In this document: piece by piece, positions 43,321 through 51,856 of the stretch
Layout of the letters: every line of letters starts with the position of its first letter
How positions within the stretch are numbered: position 1 is the stretch's first letter
NCBI RefSeq assembly: GCF_022163125.1
Contig: NZ_CP091881.1
Coordinates: forward strand, 2,914,001 to 2,978,000
Origin: Paenibacillus sp. HWE-109
GTDB taxonomy: Bacteria; Bacillota; Bacilli; Paenibacillales; NBRC-103111
Length of the DNA: 64,000 bases
Direction: 5' to 3'
Program-made: the position numbers and the translations under genes
The notes under the pieces: model-generated
Seen by the model: only the letters and a program-made list of their open reading frames with translations
What the model was told of the DNA's origin: nothing
The model's database searches: none

Positions 43321-44964
43321 ATGACCACACATTTACGTAAGAAAGGCTCGCTTTCACTTGCGGTGCTGCTGACCGTCTCGCTGGCTGCTGGTTGCTCCAC
43401 CGCGAAAAAGGAAGGAGACATACAGACAAGCGCGAGTCCTGCCGGCTCCTCGCCGCCAGCCGCTCAGACAACCGAACCAGCCAAACAGCTCGACAAAAAC
43501 GCCAAAATCCGTATTGCCGTTCCGGAGAACGCAGCCTTCAAAGGCTTCGATCAGGGCATGAGCGAAAACAAAAACCCGTTTCTCGATGCGCTCAAGGAAA
43601 AAACGGGCTACAAAAACGTTGAATGGACGGTTATCCCGGCAGCGAATCAGCTCGACAAGCTGAATTTGATGTTTGCGTCCGGCGATACGTTTGATCTTAT
43701 CTATAATTCCGATCTATCGCTATACAACCGCTTTGTGGGGCAAGGAATGCTGTTGGATTTGAATGACGTGATCGGCCGCTATGGCAGCGAAATCAGCAAA
43801 ATGGTGGCGGACAGCTCTTGGGCCGCTGTAACAAAGGGAGGTAATAAATATGCGATCCCGGTGCCTCCTTATCAAAAATACAATGATCAGAATTTGGGAG
43901 GCGGTTTCCTTGCACGCGAAGACTGGATAAACAAGCTCGGCTTGCAGGATCCCAAAAATCTGGATGAACTATATACATTCTTAAAGACGCTTAAAGAGAA
44001 AGATCCGAGCGGCAAAGGGACGCTCCCTCTTACGGCATCGGGAGCGAACCGCGGCAACCCGTTTGACGGTCTGGATATGATTACGGGAGCATTCGGCATG
44101 TCCGGCATCACGGATCTCGCTGTCCCATTTATTGTTCAGGATGGCAAGCTGGTTGATTCGCAGGATCTGTATTTGAAGGAGTTGCTGACCTATCTGAACC
44201 GGCTGTACAAGGAAGGTTTGCTGGACAACGAGTTCCTGTTCAACAAATCCGCTCAGGTGAACGAAAAAGTGTCGGCGGGGAAAGCAGCTGCATTGTATGC
44301 AGGTTATTACGATGTCAAAAATCTCAGCGCAGCGTTGGTAAAGACGGATTCGGGGGCATCGTTCAAGTTTTTGGCCCCTGTGACAGGCAAGGATGGCCGC
44401 AAAGGATATCCGAGGCCGGCGCCAGTCTCATTTTTCTTCATGATTCCAAAAAATGCGAAGCACCCGGCCGAAGCCATTGATCTTCTAAATACTTATCTGA
44501 AAGATAAGGACCTGCAGAATTACATCAACTTTGGCAAAGAGGGAACGCACTATGAGATGGTGAACGGCAACCTCTCTCCGATTAAGCCGGCCTATGATCA
44601 GATCATTTACAAAATTTACTATCGTCTGTGGAATTCACCGGACGTTTGGCTGCCGAACGCCAAACTAGCCGGGTATGAGCCGGATATGATCAAATACACA
44701 GCGGTCGGCCCGCATCTGATTGCGCCAAACATCAACCAGTACCGTCCGCAAACCGAGGTGGAGCTGTCAAAAGGCAAGACACTAATCGACTTGCGCTACG
44801 AATATGCAGCCAAAATCATTACGGGCGCCTTCCCTTTAGAGGCACTGGACGAATACTTCAAGAAGGCTGATGCCGCAGGGCGTAAGGAGGTTATCCAAGC
44901 GTCGCAGAGCTGGTTCCAGCAAGAGGGTCAAGCGATTTACAGCAAGCTGGTTCAGGCAAAATGA
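43321..44964 (+). CDS. Extracellular sugar-binding lipoprotein, LipO type
   Basis: A 547-residue solute-binding protein. Signal peptide with lipobox SLAAGC (lipid-modified Cys 25), a Ser/Pro-rich linker, then the CUT1 binding-protein fold (KIRIAVPENAAFKGFDQ, GYKNVEWTVIPAANQ, MLLDLNDVIGRYG, FLAREDWINKLGLQDPKNLDELYTFL). It delivers oligosaccharides to the two permeases upstream and may also inform the YesM-type kinase. GGGAGG lies 10 nt before ATG 43321. Its stop codon overlaps the start of the SLH-cohesin gene (ATGA), which ties that surface protein to the transporter operon. Confidence 0.92.
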   Translation: MTTHLRKKGSLSLAVLLTVSLAAGCSTAKKEGDIQTSASPAGSSPPAAQTTEPAKQLDKNAKIRIAVPENAAFKGFDQGMSENKNPFLDALKEKTGYKNVEWTVIPAANQLDKLNLMFASGDTFDLIYNSDLSLYNRFVGQGMLLDLNDVIGRYGSEISKMVADSSWAAVTKGGNKYAIPVPPYQKYNDQNLGGGFLAREDWINKLGLQDPKNLDELYTFLKTLKEKDPSGKGTLPLTASGANRGNPFDGLDMITGAFGMSGITDLAVPFIVQDGKLVDSQDLYLKELLTYLNRLYKEGLLDNEFLFNKSAQVNEKVSAGKAAALYAGYYDVKNLSAALVKTDSGASFKFLAPVTGKDGRKGYPRPAPVSFFFMIPKNAKHPAEAIDLLNTYLKDKDLQNYINFGKEGTHYEMVNGNLSPIKPAYDQIIYKIYYRLWNSPDVWLPNAKLAGYEPDMIKYTAVGPHLIAPNINQYRPQTEVELSKGKTLIDLRYEYAAKIITGAFPLEALDEYFKKADAAGRKEVIQASQSWFQQEGQAIYSKLVQAK

Positions 44965-46874
44965 TGAAGAAGAGCAGAGGAACGGGAACCTCGGTGCTTG
45001 CGGCGATAGTTCTGTTGCTTGCTCTGGCGGTGTTATTGCCGCCGCAGGCGCTGGCAGCGGGGGCAAGCGCCGAGTTGACAGCGGACAGAGCGGAGCAGCC
45101 GTCGATAACAGATAGAACAAGCGCAACGCTGGCGGCCGGGACCGGAACTGTGCGGATTGGCGACACCGTAACGATTACAGTTCGGGCCGAGGTGCAGGAG
45201 ATGATTGCATTCGAACTTGACGTACAATACGATTCGACTAGGCTCCGATGGACCGCTGCTAAAGCGAGTATGGACGGCTATTCTACGCAGCCTCGTGCGG
45301 AGGGAAATCGGATAGTATTTGCCCATGCGAAGTTGGGGCAGGCAGAACCGGAGCGGGGCAATGTGACACTGGCAACGTTGTCATTCAAAGCAATCGAGAC
45401 GGGGGAAGCTTCTGTTGTGCTGAATTCGCTGGAAGTTATGGATCGTAGGCTTGTGCGGGCAGTTGTTTCGGCTGGGGCTAGTGCAGTTATTGCCGTTAGT
45501 GAGCATGGTGACGACAGCGAATGGGTGGATGAGAGCGGAAAGCAGGGCAACGAGGTGGGGAAACCAACCGAGACGAACGGAGGCAAAGCGATAGGCGTAA
45601 CGCTCGTTGGGTTGCCAGTGGGAAAGGGTGAGCGAGTCTATTATTTGCCTGCACGTGTTATTCGCATGACGACCGAGAAGACCGGCAATGTTCGCGCAGA
45701 GATTAATATACACGAGACTGTGGAGGCGCTGCGGTCGATTGTTGCCGGAAAGGGGAACGCTGCTTATGTATTTGCAATTGAAGATTCGGCTCCCGCCGTT
45801 GAATTGGAGGTGGCGGCCGATGTCATCAAGGCAATGCAGGCGAGACAAGCGGCAGGGGGGCCATCGGCGTTAATCATTGCAAGCACGATTGGTTCTTACC
45901 GGCTCCCGCTGGATTTGCTTCTGTCTCTAAGAGACGGTGATAGTGTCCGGATCGTCATGGAGCAGTCTCCCAATGCCCGTGCCTTGTCAATAGCTGCTGC
46001 GGAGCTGGCTGAGATGGGCTTGCAAGTGTCCGGTCTTCCTGTTCGTTATTCAATATCAATAGCGGACAGGAAAGGTGGCGTATTTCCACTAGATTTTTCT
46101 GGCCAGTCGAAGATAACACGCTCCATAGCGGCGGGGATGATTGACCCTGACGGTTCTGCAGTCGTGATGATTACGGAGGACGGCGCCATTTGGCCAGTAC
46201 CCGTCCGGTTTGTCGCTCGGAAGGACAGCGGGTATGATGCTATTCTCAATCAGGCAGGCATTGGCGGAGGCCTTTATGTGGTAGTATCAGGCAGCCACAG
46301 CTTCGAAGACATGCGGGCCCACTGGGCAGAGGCGGATGTAACCCGACTGGCGGCACGGCTGATGGTGGATGGGCGGGAGGAAAGCCGTTTCGCACCGGAC
46401 GAATCAGTGACTCGGGCGGAACTGGCGGTGCTGACGACTAGAATACTGGGGCTTGGCAGCGGTTTGGCGACTGGAACAGGGGCAGAGCCGTTTGCAGATG
46501 TTCAGCAGGGTGAATGGTATGCTTATGCTGTTGCCGTGGCAGCTCAATTCGGGTTGCTTGAAGGCTACGAGGATGGCATGTATGGGCCGGAACGCCTAGT
46601 CACCCGCGAGGAGCTGGCTGTTGTTCTGAGTAGGGTTGTCGACTGGATAGCCGACAGGGACGCGATAGAAGTAACGTCAATTATTGATGGCTATCGGGAT
46701 AGTTACGAGACCAGCATTTGGGCAAAGGAGTCAGTTGCTCGCATGTCCAGACTGGGCGTATTTCAGGGGGATGACAGCCTCAGATTGCGCCCGCTTGAAC
46801 CGGTGACACGCGCGGAGACCGCCGTGTCAATGATCCGTATGCTGCGTCAGATTTCTTTTATAGAGCCATCATAG
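44961..46874 (+). CDS. Surface protein with cohesin domain and three SLH repeats
   Basis: A 637-residue exported protein. Signal peptide (VLAAIVLLLALAVLLPPQALA, about 12-33), one cohesin-like domain (about 58-175: VRIGDTVTITVRAEVQEMIA, ELDVQYDSTRLRWTAAKA), a beta-rich middle part, and three SLH repeats (about 448-637: FEDMRAHWAEADVTRLAARL, FADVQQGEWYAYAVAVAAQF, YRDSYETSIWAKESVARMS). SLH repeats hold proteins to pyruvylated wall polymer, so this can act as a one-cohesin anchoring scaffoldin for a dockerin partner such as the beta-helix protein at 34218. ATG 44961 (or 44964) overlaps the stop codon of the binding lipoprotein. A terminator follows. Confidence 0.87.
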   Translation: MMKKSRGTGTSVLAAIVLLLALAVLLPPQALAAGASAELTADRAEQPSITDRTSATLAAGTGTVRIGDTVTITVRAEVQEMIAFELDVQYDSTRLRWTAAKASMDGYSTQPRAEGNRIVFAHAKLGQAEPERGNVTLATLSFKAIETGEASVVLNSLEVMDRRLVRAVVSAGASAVIAVSEHGDDSEWVDESGKQGNEVGKPTETNGGKAIGVTLVGLPVGKGERVYYLPARVIRMTTEKTGNVRAEINIHETVEALRSIVAGKGNAAYVFAIEDSAPAVELEVAADVIKAMQARQAAGGPSALIIASTIGSYRLPLDLLLSLRDGDSVRIVMEQSPNARALSIAAAELAEMGLQVSGLPVRYSISIADRKGGVFPLDFSGQSKITRSIAAGMIDPDGSAVVMITEDGAIWPVPVRFVARKDSGYDAILNQAGIGGGLYVVVSGSHSFEDMRAHWAEADVTRLAARLMVDGREESRFAPDESVTRAELAVLTTRILGLGSGLATGTGAEPFADVQQGEWYAYAVAVAAQFGLLEGYEDGMYGPERLVTREELAVVLSRVVDWIADRDAIEVTSIIDGYRDSYETSIWAKESVARMSRLGVFQGDDSLRLRPLEPVTRAETAVSMIRMLRQISFIEPS

Positions 46875-46930
46875 TTTAGTGGTACGCCATTGAAGCACAT
46901 TAAAAACGGTGAAATGGTGGGATCCAAACA

Positions 46931-46973
46931 TAAATAAAGCCAGCCTCTAATGAATAAAGGCTGGCTTTATTTA
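46931..46973. terminator. Terminator of the carbohydrate locus
   Basis: TAAATAAAGCCAGCCT (46931-46946) pairs exactly with AGGCTGGCTTTATTTA (46958-46973). It lies 57 bp after the SLH gene and can work in both directions. Confidence 0.8.
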
Positions 46974-47091
46974 TCCCAAACTGGATTCATTCTTGCTTAC
47001 CGAAAAAGCCATGGGGCTGTGAGTTCTTCGAGAATTCGTTGAATGGGGCAATGAGATTTGTCGTGTAACAAGAATTTATTCTGATTAGGAT

Positions 47092-47125
47092 CCGCTTAAA
47101 TAGCGGTTTTTTTTATTTTATCTGA
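47092..47125 (+). terminator. Hairpin related to the dispersed repeat core
   Basis: CCGCTTAAATAGCGG (47092-47106) followed by TTTTTTTTATTTT. The same CCGCTTAAATAGCGG core occurs in repeat copies A and C, so this may be a solo fragment of that repeat now acting as a terminator. Confidence 0.55.
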
Positions 47126-47132
47126 TCATGAC

Positions 47133-47899
47133 TTATCCCGTGCGCTTAACGACAACCCGCTGGATGAAGATGGCGATAATCAAACCTATAATCGAGACGA
47201 TTAGCGAAAAGAAGAACGCGTTCCGGGAGCCGAATGCTATCGCGCCTGCCATTCTATCGAAGGAATTCGACAATATAGAATCCTGTAAGCGCGTACCCAT
47301 CCCTCGTGATAGGAGACTGACGGCAATGGCCGTTCCGATCGCGCCTGCCACCTGTTGAAGCGTACTCATGACGGCTGTGCCGTGTGGATGCAGAGCAGGG
47401 GGCAACTGGTTCAGCGCGTTCGTCTGCGCTGGCATCATCACCATCGAGATTCCAAGCATCAGTCCGATATGAAGAGCGACGATCCATCCCGCTGAGGAAG
47501 AAGCCGTTATCCAGCAGTAGAACCCTAACGTTGACGCAATGACCAAGAAGCCCGGGATAACCAGCCGCTTCGGACCGTGCTTATCGAATAAGCGCCCCAT
47601 CGAAGGGGAGAGGATTCCGTTCAATGCACTGCCTGGCAGTAGCAGGAGGCCGGCCGTAAACGCGGAGAACTTCAAGCTGTTCTGCAGATATATGGGCAAA
47701 ATAATCATGCTGGACACAATAATCAACATGCCGATCAAAATGATTGATTGCCCGACTGTGAACATCGGGTACCGGAAAACGCTTAAGTTCAGCAATGGCT
47801 GAGGTATGGTTAGCTGCCGAAGCGCGAACAGGTCTCACTGAACATGCCGACGAAGCCGCAGACGAGCAAGGACGTCATCATAAGGTTTCGATGATTCAA
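47133..47899 (-). pseudogene. DHA2-type MFS transporter with large internal deletion
   Basis: The TTG at 47899 overlaps the stop codon of the SDR gene and opens with NHRNLMMTSLLVCGFVGMF, then SET, the normal start of a Bacillota EmrB-like pump. Near 47830 the frame changes, and the sequence jumps to LFALRQLTIPQPLLNLSVFR and a normal C-terminal half (LNLSVFRYPMFTVGQSIILIG to QRVVVKRTG). About half of the protein (most of helices 2-8) is missing. The C-terminal 220 residues remain open from 47795. Transport is surely lost. It was the second gene of the operon with the SDR gene, regulated by the divergent MarR. Confidence 0.75.
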
Positions 47900-48636
47900 T
47901 TCATTCCTCCATTAACATGGATGGTCTGACCGGTTATCCAATCGGCTTTATCGCTCACTAAGTATTCAATGGCATTGGCGATATCCACTGGAGTACCCAG
48001 GCGGCCAAGGGAGTTCATGCTCTTCATGAACTCAAGTTCTTCTTCTGACTTGCCAACGAAGAAATGCTCGGTTTGTATCGGGCCAGGTGCTACTGCATTG
48101 ACGGTAATTTGTTTGGAACCGAATTCCTTGGCTAACTGACGAGTAAGGTGTTCAACCGCACCCTTGGTGCTCGCATAGACACTCATATCAGGGAAGGTTA
48201 GTTTCGTCCCTGCTGTAGAGATATTCACAATTCTCCCGTTGCTTTCCATATGCTTCCATGCTTGCTGACAAGCAAAGAAGACCCCTTTGACGTTAACCGA
48301 GAATTGATGTTCGAACTCCCTCTCAGTCACCTCGGACAGAGGGTTGTTCGTGAGCACCGCCGCATTGTTAATTAGAATATCCACTTGGCTGAACTCAGCC
48401 ATCGTCTTGGCGAACATCTCCTCAATCTCATTTATTCTGCTGAGATCGGCGCGAACCGCCAACGCTTTTCTTCCATTGCTTAAGATTGTATCCACCAAAG
48501 CAAACGCATCCTCTGCGCTATTCGAATAATTGATGACCACATTCGCCCCCAATTCCGATAACCGCTCGGCAATGCCGCGTCCAATTCCTCTAGAAGATCC
48601 GGTAATCACTGCTACTTTTCCATTCAACGAATTCAT
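47896..48636 (-). CDS. Short-chain dehydrogenase/reductase, FabG-like
   Basis: A 246-residue classical SDR: VITGSSRGIGRGIAERL (coenzyme loop, residues 9-25), NNAAVL (about 88), S138-like with YASTKGAVEHLTRQLAKEFG (Y-x-x-x-K) and NAVAPGPIQTEHF. It reduces or oxidises an unknown carbonyl/alcohol with NAD(P)H. GGAGG lies 8 nt before ATG 48636. It is paired with a broken efflux gene and divergent from a MarR gene, an arrangement seen in xenobiotic stress operons. Confidence 0.88.
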   Translation of the reverse strand: MNSLNGKVAVITGSSRGIGRGIAERLSELGANVVINYSNSAEDAFALVDTILSNGRKALAVRADLSRINEIEEMFAKTMAEFSQVDILINNAAVLTNNPLSEVTEREFEHQFSVNVKGVFFACQQAWKHMESNGRIVNISTAGTKLTFPDMSVYASTKGAVEHLTRQLAKEFGSKQITVNAVAPGPIQTEHFFVGKSEEELEFMKSMNSLGRLGTPVDIANAIEYLVSDKADWITGQTIHVNGGMN

Positions 48637-48709
48637 GTCTAATTCCTCCAGTTTTCTTGTTTATTGGTGTGTAATTAAGTTAGAAAATCACTTTTTAAAA
48701 CTCTAACAC

Positions 48710-48721
48710 TTAGAATTCTAA
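48710..48721. promoter_or_regulatory. Putative MarR operator
   Basis: TTAGAATTCTAA is a perfect 12-bp palindrome 74 bp before the SDR start. Related half sites (GTTAGAAAAT at 48679, TTAGAAATTTAATAGTTAG near 48980) lie in the 378-bp divergent gap 48637-49014. Nothing else recognisable is in that gap. Confidence 0.45.
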
Positions 48722-49014
48722 CAGTCAATATTTTTTTAATTCGATTTCTATCCGAATCCTGAATCGGTCTTTGCTGAACGAATAAAAAAACCTAGAAATA
48801 ACAAGGGTTTGACTGTTCTTTATAAGATGCAAGGAAACCCGTAGACAGTCCAGTAAAATCCTTTAAAAGGAGCCAGCAGGGGGCTTTTGCAAGCATATTG
48901 ATTCATCCAGCAAGCCCTAACTAGCCACCGGTTCCGTTGACACTTTTCATTCTTTCTTATATAGTTTCATTACTTACAATTAGAAATTTAATAGTTAGAC
49001 AGGAGGAGTCCAGC

Positions 49015-49443
49015 ATGGATACCAACCCCGACACCCCGTTTCTGGAAATGCTACAGCTTATCGGACTTAAATTAAAGAAACAGGCCGATGAGAGCATTAA
49101 AGAACTGGGCTTGAATTCTCAGCAGGGAAAATTAATAGCCTTCATCCATGAGCATCAGGAGCAAGGCCTTATTCAGAAAGATCTCTCCGAACGTTTCCAT
49201 GTGCGCGGAGCAAGCATCACAAGCATGCTTCAGGGACTTGAGAAGAAGGGATATATCGAACGGAAGATCCCCGCTCATAACGAACGGCAGAAAAACATCT
49301 ACGTTCTGCCCAAGGGCCTTGCCTTGATCAATGACTTCGAACTATCCTTCCAACGGGTAGAAGAGAAGATCGTTCAGAATCTCAACGAAGACGATCGGCA
49401 AGTTCTTCAACAACTTTTGACGAAGATCAATCAAAATCTGTAG
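49015..49443 (+). CDS. MarR-family transcriptional regulator
   Basis: A 142-residue winged-helix regulator. LGLNSQQGKLIAFIHEHQEQ, LIQKDLSERFHVRGASITSMLQGLEKKGYIERK (recognition helix and wing) and the C-terminal dimer helices are plain. ATG 49015 follows AGGAGGAG by 6 nt; the frame stays open upstream to 48937 without a ribosome binding site. It is divergent from the SDR / broken efflux operon and probably its repressor, releasing on binding a small aromatic or oxidant. Confidence 0.87.
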   Translation: MDTNPDTPFLEMLQLIGLKLKKQADESIKELGLNSQQGKLIAFIHEHQEQGLIQKDLSERFHVRGASITSMLQGLEKKGYIERKIPAHNERQKNIYVLPKGLALINDFELSFQRVEEKIVQNLNEDDRQVLQQLLTKINQNL

Positions 49444-49475
49444 TTAAATAAAATATTTTTCATGGGGGGGATATT

Positions 49476-50012
49476 ATGAATAATCTAACAATCGAATTGT
49501 GCGAACGTAAAAACAAATTTATCATCAATAACCTGTACCCCCTGTACTTACACGATTTAGCGGGAATTCGGAATGTACTGCCAAATAAATATGGTGTTTT
49601 CGAGGATGATGAAAAATATCATACACTTGAACAACAAATACCTGTATTTGATATATGGTGGGAAAAAGAGGGTATTCTGTTTCCTTATCTATTAAAAGTT
49701 GATGGATTACCAGCAGGATTTATCTTGGTTGCAACGCCACCCTATTTGTTTGATAATTGTGACTTTATGATAAACGAAATATTTATTCTAAGACCCTTTA
49801 GAGGTAAAGGAATAGGCGAAAAATCCGTAAGAGAAGTCTTCAATCTACATCGAGGAAAATGGATGCTCTTTACTACACCAACGGACAAGAATTTGGATAC
49901 TATAAGTTTCTGGAGAAAAACATTATCTGGGTATACAAATAATCAATTTACCGAAGAAGATAAAGAATTGAATGATGTCGGATTCTCCAAAGTTTTTCAA
50001 TTCAATAATTAA
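49476..50012 (+). CDS. GNAT-family N-acetyltransferase
   Basis: A 178-residue acetyltransferase. The family strand-loop INEIFILRPFRGKGIGEKSVREVF (acetyl-CoA loop R-G-K-G-I-G, about residues 108-113) is intact, preceded by PYLLKVDGLPAGFILVATPP and followed by ISFWRKTLSGYTN. The N-terminal part differs from ribosomal-protein acetylases; the acceptor is unknown. GGGGGGG lies 7 nt before ATG 49476. It starts 33 bp after the MarR gene and may be cotranscribed with it, though the lower GC suggests separate history. Confidence 0.82.
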   Translation: MNNLTIELCERKNKFIINNLYPLYLHDLAGIRNVLPNKYGVFEDDEKYHTLEQQIPVFDIWWEKEGILFPYLLKVDGLPAGFILVATPPYLFDNCDFMINEIFILRPFRGKGIGEKSVREVFNLHRGKWMLFTTPTDKNLDTISFWRKTLSGYTNNQFTEEDKELNDVGFSKVFQFNN

Positions 50013-50100
50013 GTTGGATACATTGGGGCATGGAGATAGATAACGAGGAACGATAGGGAGAAGCAAAGTAAGAACTGTTCCGGGTCATGAATGATTATTT

Positions 50101-50247
50101 AGAAGAACCGCGAAAAGATACAATGAGTTAATGGCATCACCAGAAATAATTGACAGTATCCTGTTTGAAGGAGCAAAGAAAGCAAGAGCTTTAGCTGCGC
50201 CTCTGCTAGGGCTCGCTGTTGGCAAGAAATACGGCGGTAAGCGTTGA
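50101..50247 (+). pseudogene. trpS 3' fragment (tryptophanyl-tRNA synthetase C-terminus)
   Basis: A 48-codon frame without a start reads RRTAKRYNELMASPEIIDSI, LFEGAKKARALAAP, ending VGKKYGGKR. This matches the last helices of bacterial tryptophanyl-tRNA synthetase (usual Y-x-E-L...I-x-x-I-L-x-x-G-A-x-K-A-R-x-x-A). The whole catalytic part is missing. It is probably the remains of a second, resistance-type or duplicated trpS, or a recombination scar. Confidence 0.65.
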
Positions 50248-50307
50248 ATTAACAGAGAACGATTTTTGAACACCGGCAGGGCTACCAACACGATAGCTCT
50301 TCATTAC

Positions 50308-50329
50308 GTTAACGGAGAACGGATAGTTT
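50308..50329 (+). repeat. Short dispersed motif (GTTAACGGAGAACGGATAG)
   Basis: An instance of the TAACGGAGAACGATAG family. A diverged neighbour, TTAACAGAGAACGATTTTTG, is at 50249. Both lie in the 642-bp gap 50013-50654, which also holds the trpS fragment and a terminator. Confidence 0.45.
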
Positions 50330-50346
50330 AATAAAGAAAGACACTC

Positions 50347-50377
50347 AAGCAGCCGGATAGTGATCGGCTGCTTTTTC
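50347..50377 (+). terminator. Terminator downstream of the trpS fragment
   Basis: AGCAGCCG (50348-50355) pairs with CGGCTGCT (50365-50372), followed by TTTTC. It may be the original terminator of the lost trpS gene. Confidence 0.65.
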
Positions 50378-50654
50378 AGGTTTTGTAACAATGAATTTTA
50401 TTAAGACCCATAGTACATAATGTATTCTGTTACAATAGATTCATAAACCTGTATTATTATTAAAATGTCTTTAAAAATGTGATAATTCATCATTTTTTTA
50501 AATCTGTTATATACAAAAAAAACGACTGTATTATATAATAAAAAGGTAAAAATTGTATTGTTCTAGAGTTATAAAGAAAGCTTTTAACTTTGGTTTTTGA
50601 TCTATCAGAGAATTAGAACTACATAAACTGCTACGGCGGGGAGGGAAATGCGGG

Positions 50655-51650
50655 TTGACTACAGCATATAAACTGAATGATGTTTTCATTGAGAATACTG
50701 TTAAAGCTCTCTCAGACTTGTTGCTTGATTATTATATTTTTCCAAAAACTGCTGAAACCATTAAGAGGGTTCTACTTGAAAAGCTTTCTGAAGGAGATTT
50801 TTACAAAGTAGAAAGTGGCTTAGCCTTATCGCAAAAGATTACAGGTTATATGCATGATATAAGTAATGACTTACATTTGAGTCTTTTCTTTAGTGAAGAA
50901 CCGTTACCTCTTCAGTTATACGATCCAAACGCTGATAAGAACACCGAATTGCGCCAAAAACTAAATAACTACGGCTTTGAAAAGGTAGAAAGATTACCAG
51001 GCAATATAGGATATCTCGTTCTTAATGAATTCGTTTATCCCGAGCTTGCAGGTGAAACTGCAGCACACGCCATGAGTTTTTTTAGCGATACAGACGGATT
51101 AATCATTGATCTCCGTAATAACTACGGGGGCTCATCATTTATGGTGACTTTAATAGCCAGTTATTTGTTAGATGGTTCCCCTCCAGTGCATTTAAATGAT
51201 ATTTATTGGCGTTTTTATGATACCACGCAAACCTTTTGGAGTTTGCCATTTGTGTCAGGAAAACGATTCGGCAGAGATAAACCTGTTTATATTCTGACCA
51301 GTCGCAATACATGTTCTGGTGCTGAAGAATTCGCTTATAGTCTGCAAGCAATCAAGAGAGTAAAGATTGTCGGCGAAAGAACTCGCGGCGGAGCAAATCC
51401 AGGTAGCGTCCATCGTATAAATGATCATTTTAAGGTTTTTATAGCCAATGGTCGTGCAATTAACCCGATAACCAAAGATAACTGGGAGGGCAAAGGAGTT
51501 TTACCAGAGATTGAGATCAATAGTGACGAAGCTTATGAACAGGCATATGAAATGCTTCTTCAAGAGTTATTGCAACACTTTAGCGAGAACCCGGAACCAG
51601 GACGAGAGGAGTTATTGAAGGATATCAAAAAAATATTAGAGAATAGATAA
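50655..51650 (+). CDS. S41-family peptidase (tail-specific protease / IRBP-like)
   Basis: A 331-residue protein. The catalytic core runs from GNIGYLVLNEFVYPELAGE through DGLIIDLRNNYGGSSFMVTLI to the nucleophile block YILTSRNTCSGAEEFAY (Ser about 219) and VGERTRGGANPGSV. No PDZ domain, signal peptide or membrane anchor is seen, as in the IRBP-like subgroup, so it is probably cytoplasmic. TTG 50655 follows GGGGAGGG. A 30-residue charged tail (NPEPGREELLKDIKK) ends the protein. It is transcribed alone. The physiological substrate is unknown. Confidence 0.85.
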   Translation: MTTAYKLNDVFIENTVKALSDLLLDYYIFPKTAETIKRVLLEKLSEGDFYKVESGLALSQKITGYMHDISNDLHLSLFFSEEPLPLQLYDPNADKNTELRQKLNNYGFEKVERLPGNIGYLVLNEFVYPELAGETAAHAMSFFSDTDGLIIDLRNNYGGSSFMVTLIASYLLDGSPPVHLNDIYWRFYDTTQTFWSLPFVSGKRFGRDKPVYILTSRNTCSGAEEFAYSLQAIKRVKIVGERTRGGANPGSVHRINDHFKVFIANGRAINPITKDNWEGKGVLPEIEINSDEAYEQAYEMLLQELLQHFSENPEPGREELLKDIKKILENR

Positions 51651-51676
51651 TATAACTATAGTTGAATGAAGCAATA

Positions 51677-51700
51677 AAGGCTGCCGCGTGCAGCCTTTTG
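51677..51700 (+). terminator. Terminator of the S41 peptidase gene
   Basis: AAGGCTG (51677-51683) pairs with CAGCCTT (51691-51697), followed by TTG. Confidence 0.65.
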
Positions 51701-51856
51701 TGCTAAACAGGGAGTGTAATACGAAAAATTGTTATTATTGGGATGTTTATTTTTACGATACAAATAAGGCGTTTGCCGTTACTAGGACAGGTGTCCCTAC
51801 ATAGACATATGCTGATGAGAAAGGCATATGCCATGAACAGGGATGGTGTAAAGTAG

